This document shows, piece after piece, positions 7,778 to 9,315 of a stretch of 9,315 nt of DNA (the stretch's first letter is position 1; every line of letters starts with the position of its first letter). Both the position numbers and the translations under genes were made by a program. The stretch is from Immundisolibacteraceae bacterium (GTDB taxonomy: Bacteria; Pseudomonadota; Gammaproteobacteria; Immundisolibacterales; Immundisolibacteraceae), in assembly GCA_019090185.1 (NCBI GenBank), contig JAHRWJ010000227.1:1-9315 (forward strand), given 5' to 3'. The notes beneath the pieces are model-generated. The model had not been told where the DNA came from. It saw nothing but the letters and a program-made list of their open reading frames with translations, and ran no database searches.

Positions 7778-9315
7778 CTAATTTTGGACCCGTGGCTCGG
7801 CTACTCCTTTCGCCAGCAGCATATCGAACACCACCCGCTGAAACCCGGCCTGCAACTCCTTGTTATTGAGGTACTGCATCATCTGATTCTGCTGCGCCTC
7901 GCCGCTGCCCATCACCGCATCGTCAAGAGCCGCCGGAAAATCCCCCAGCAGCGCCTGCTCCGCAGAGTTGTTGGCAATCTGGTTCATCACCCGCTGGTTT
8001 TCGCTGACCTTGTCGCGAATCGCATAGGCGTAGGTGATCAGGTCCCCCTCGGTCAGCCCGTCGGTGATAAACAACTCATTCAACCGGGTGATGATCTGCG
8101 ACAGCCACTGCTCTTCCTTGTTTCTGGCCTTGCCGGTGCCCAGGTCGGTCGCCGCGTAGAGGCCAGTGGCAGCCCCTTCCTTGACCATGGTCAGATCCTG
8201 CTGCTTGATCTTCGTTAGCCGGTAGTGGCTCAGCTCGACCGAACTCAGATCAATCGGATCATCGTCCGGGGTTTTTTCGCGCAGCAGCGGCGCCAGGTGG
8301 CGTGCGTAAAGGCTCAGCTTCTCCAGGTCATTGCTGTCGTAATTGACGATCTGCGACATAAATTCGTAATAGCGGGTCAACGACACCAGATCAGCCTTAA
8401 ACAGCCCCAGTGCATCCAGCTCGGTCTTTGCCGCCTTCATGTCCGCCTCGGCATTGGCGATAAAGGTCGCGTCACCCAGGGACTTGGCGTGGTCGTAGAG
8501 CTTTTTCTGTTTCGTAAACTCGGCCTGCGCCTGGGCGTAGCGGCCCTGCCAGCGCTCCACGGCGGGCCTGCAGATATTGCTGATAGCCGCATTGCTCTTG
8601 TTCTTCATAAAGAAGACTTCGCTGAACTGGGTGACCTCCGTCCACAGGAAAATACCCGTTGCCCGCAGCTTCTCGTAGAGATCCCAGATCAGATTCGGAT
8701 CCGACACATCCAGCAGCTGCGCGGTTTGGTAATACTCCTGAAACGCCGCCAGCACCTCATCGGGCTCGTTGAAAAAGTCGAGGACATAAGTCTCCTGCTT
8801 GCCGGGATAAACCCGGTTCAGCCGCGACAGGGTTTGCACACAATCAAGGCCGCCGAGCTTCTTGTCCACATACATGGCGCAGAGTTTCGGCTGGTCAAAG
8901 CCGGTCTGGAACTTCTGCGCGACTATCATCAGATGGTACTCATCCGTATCGAACGCCTCGCGCATATCCCGGCCTTTCAGGTCCGGGTTCATACCGGTCT
9001 CGGTGAACTTCTCCCCCACCAGCCCCTGGCTATTCGGGTCGGTGGCGCTAAAGTTCACCTCCCCAGAAAAGGCCACCATCGCCTGCAGTTTGCTGTACTG
9101 CTTTTTCTGTATGTACTTATCGAATTCCAGCTTGTAGCGCACCGCCTCCTTGCGCGAGCCGGTCACCACCATTGCTTTGGCATGGCCGTTCAGCAGGCCC
9201 ATCACCGTGCCCCTGAAATGCTCCACAATCACCATCACCTTCTGGGCAATGTTGTAGTCGTGCAGCCGCACCCACTGGTTCAGCTTAATGCTGGCCTTCT
9301 TGCTATCCACCTCGG
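7778..9315 (-). CDS. hsdR: Type I restriction endonuclease subunit R, C-terminal part (cut by window edge)
   Basis: HsdR is the motor and nuclease subunit of type I restriction-modification complexes; with HsdM and HsdS it translocates and cuts unmodified DNA. About 512 C-terminal residues are visible; the frame is open through the right edge, and the GTG at 9310 is an internal Val codon, not a start. The second helicase domain is clear: motif IV-like AKAMVVTGSR near 9160-9190, motif V IVAQKFQTGFDQPKL (8882-8926) and motif VI QTLSRLNR (8813-8836), followed by YVLDFFNEPDEV. The rest is the helical C-terminal domain, ending with LGDFPAALDDAVM and FQRVVFDMLLAKG, as in a common proteobacterial HsdR group of about 1000 residues. 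The nuclease domain, Walker motifs, hsdM and hsdS would lie outside the window. The natural end is the TAG at 7778-7780. It is co-oriented with the jet operon but separated by 356 bp. Confidence 0.95.
   Translation of the reverse strand, partial: EVDSKKASIKLNQWVRLHDYNIAQKVMVIVEHFRGTVMGLLNGHAKAMVVTGSRKEAVRYKLEFDKYIQKKQYSKLQAMVAFSGEVNFSATDPNSQGLVGEKFTETGMNPDLKGRDMREAFDTDEYHLMIVAQKFQTGFDQPKLCAMYVDKKLGGLDCVQTLSRLNRVYPGKQETYVLDFFNEPDEVLAAFQEYYQTAQLLDVSDPNLIWDLYEKLRATGIFLWTEVTQFSEVFFMKNKSNAAISNICRPAVERWQGRYAQAQAEFTKQKKLYDHAKSLGDATFIANAEADMKAAKTELDALGLFKADLVSLTRYYEFMSQIVNYDSNDLEKLSLYARHLAPLLREKTPDDDPIDLSSVELSHYRLTKIKQQDLTMVKEGAATGLYAATDLGTGKARNKEEQWLSQIITRLNELFITDGLTEGDLITYAYAIRDKVSENQRVMNQIANNSAEQALLGDFPAALDDAVMGSGEAQQNQMMQYLNNKELQAGFQRVVFDMLLAKGVAEPRVQN

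Noticed and set aside
7784..8218. A 144-codon plus-strand open frame with leucine-rich stretches
   Set aside because: It is fully antisense to the well-supported HsdR C-terminal domain and has no recognisable domain.
9308..9310. GTG at 9310 as the start of the restriction subunit gene
   Set aside because: The frame stays open to the window edge, and the visible part begins inside the helicase region, so this is an internal Val codon.
1..9315. CRISPR array, tRNA, rRNA, integrase or insertion sequence
   Set aside because: I saw no regularly spaced direct repeats, no tRNA-like cloverleaf, no transposase or integrase motifs and no long terminal inverted repeats.

Overview
The window holds part of a bacterial antiphage/antiplasmid defence cluster. 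Every gene I can support lies on the minus strand, so transcription runs from high to low coordinates. In transcription order the layout is: the C-terminal half of a type I restriction endonuclease subunit R (hsdR, cut by the right edge, ending at 7778); a 356-bp intergenic region with an AT-rich core and two inverted repeats; a complete four-gene type I Wadjet operon jetA-jetB-jetC-jetD (7421 down to 545); a 92-bp gap; and the N-terminal half of a Fic-family protein (start at 452, cut by the left edge).

The Wadjet genes are tightly packed. jetA and jetB overlap by 11 nt, jetB and jetC are 1 nt apart, and jetC and jetD overlap by 4 nt (GTGA), so they are almost certainly one translationally coupled operon. 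JetA is the kleisin-type subunit (MksF-like, DUF3375), JetB the MksE/KITE-type subunit (DUF4194), JetC the SMC-like ATPase (MksB-like, with Walker A, ABC signature and Walker B all intact) and JetD the Toprim-type nuclease (MksG-like, DUF3322 plus DUF2220, with acidic motifs intact). From what is known of the family, JetABC extrudes DNA loops and JetD cleaves small closed circular DNA such as plasmids. The neighbours fit a defence island: HsdR cuts unmodified invading DNA, and the Fic protein (predicted AMP-transferase carrying its own inhibitory motif) is a class often found beside such systems.

The organism is most likely a gammaproteobacterium of moderate GC content. This rests only on overall protein style (Gln-rich helices, typical proteobacterial HsdR and MksB-like sequences) and is an inference. 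No phage structural gene, transposase, tRNA, rRNA or CRISPR array is visible.

The main system, Wadjet, is already described. The less expected details are an 11-bp tandem duplication at the jetA/jetB junction that sets where JetA stops, a 15-bp in-frame tandem duplication in the JetA linker, a 9-bp-arm inverted repeat in an AT-rich block upstream of jetA, a second inverted repeat next to the best jetA promoter candidate, and a short orphan reading frame of unknown origin just upstream of jetA.
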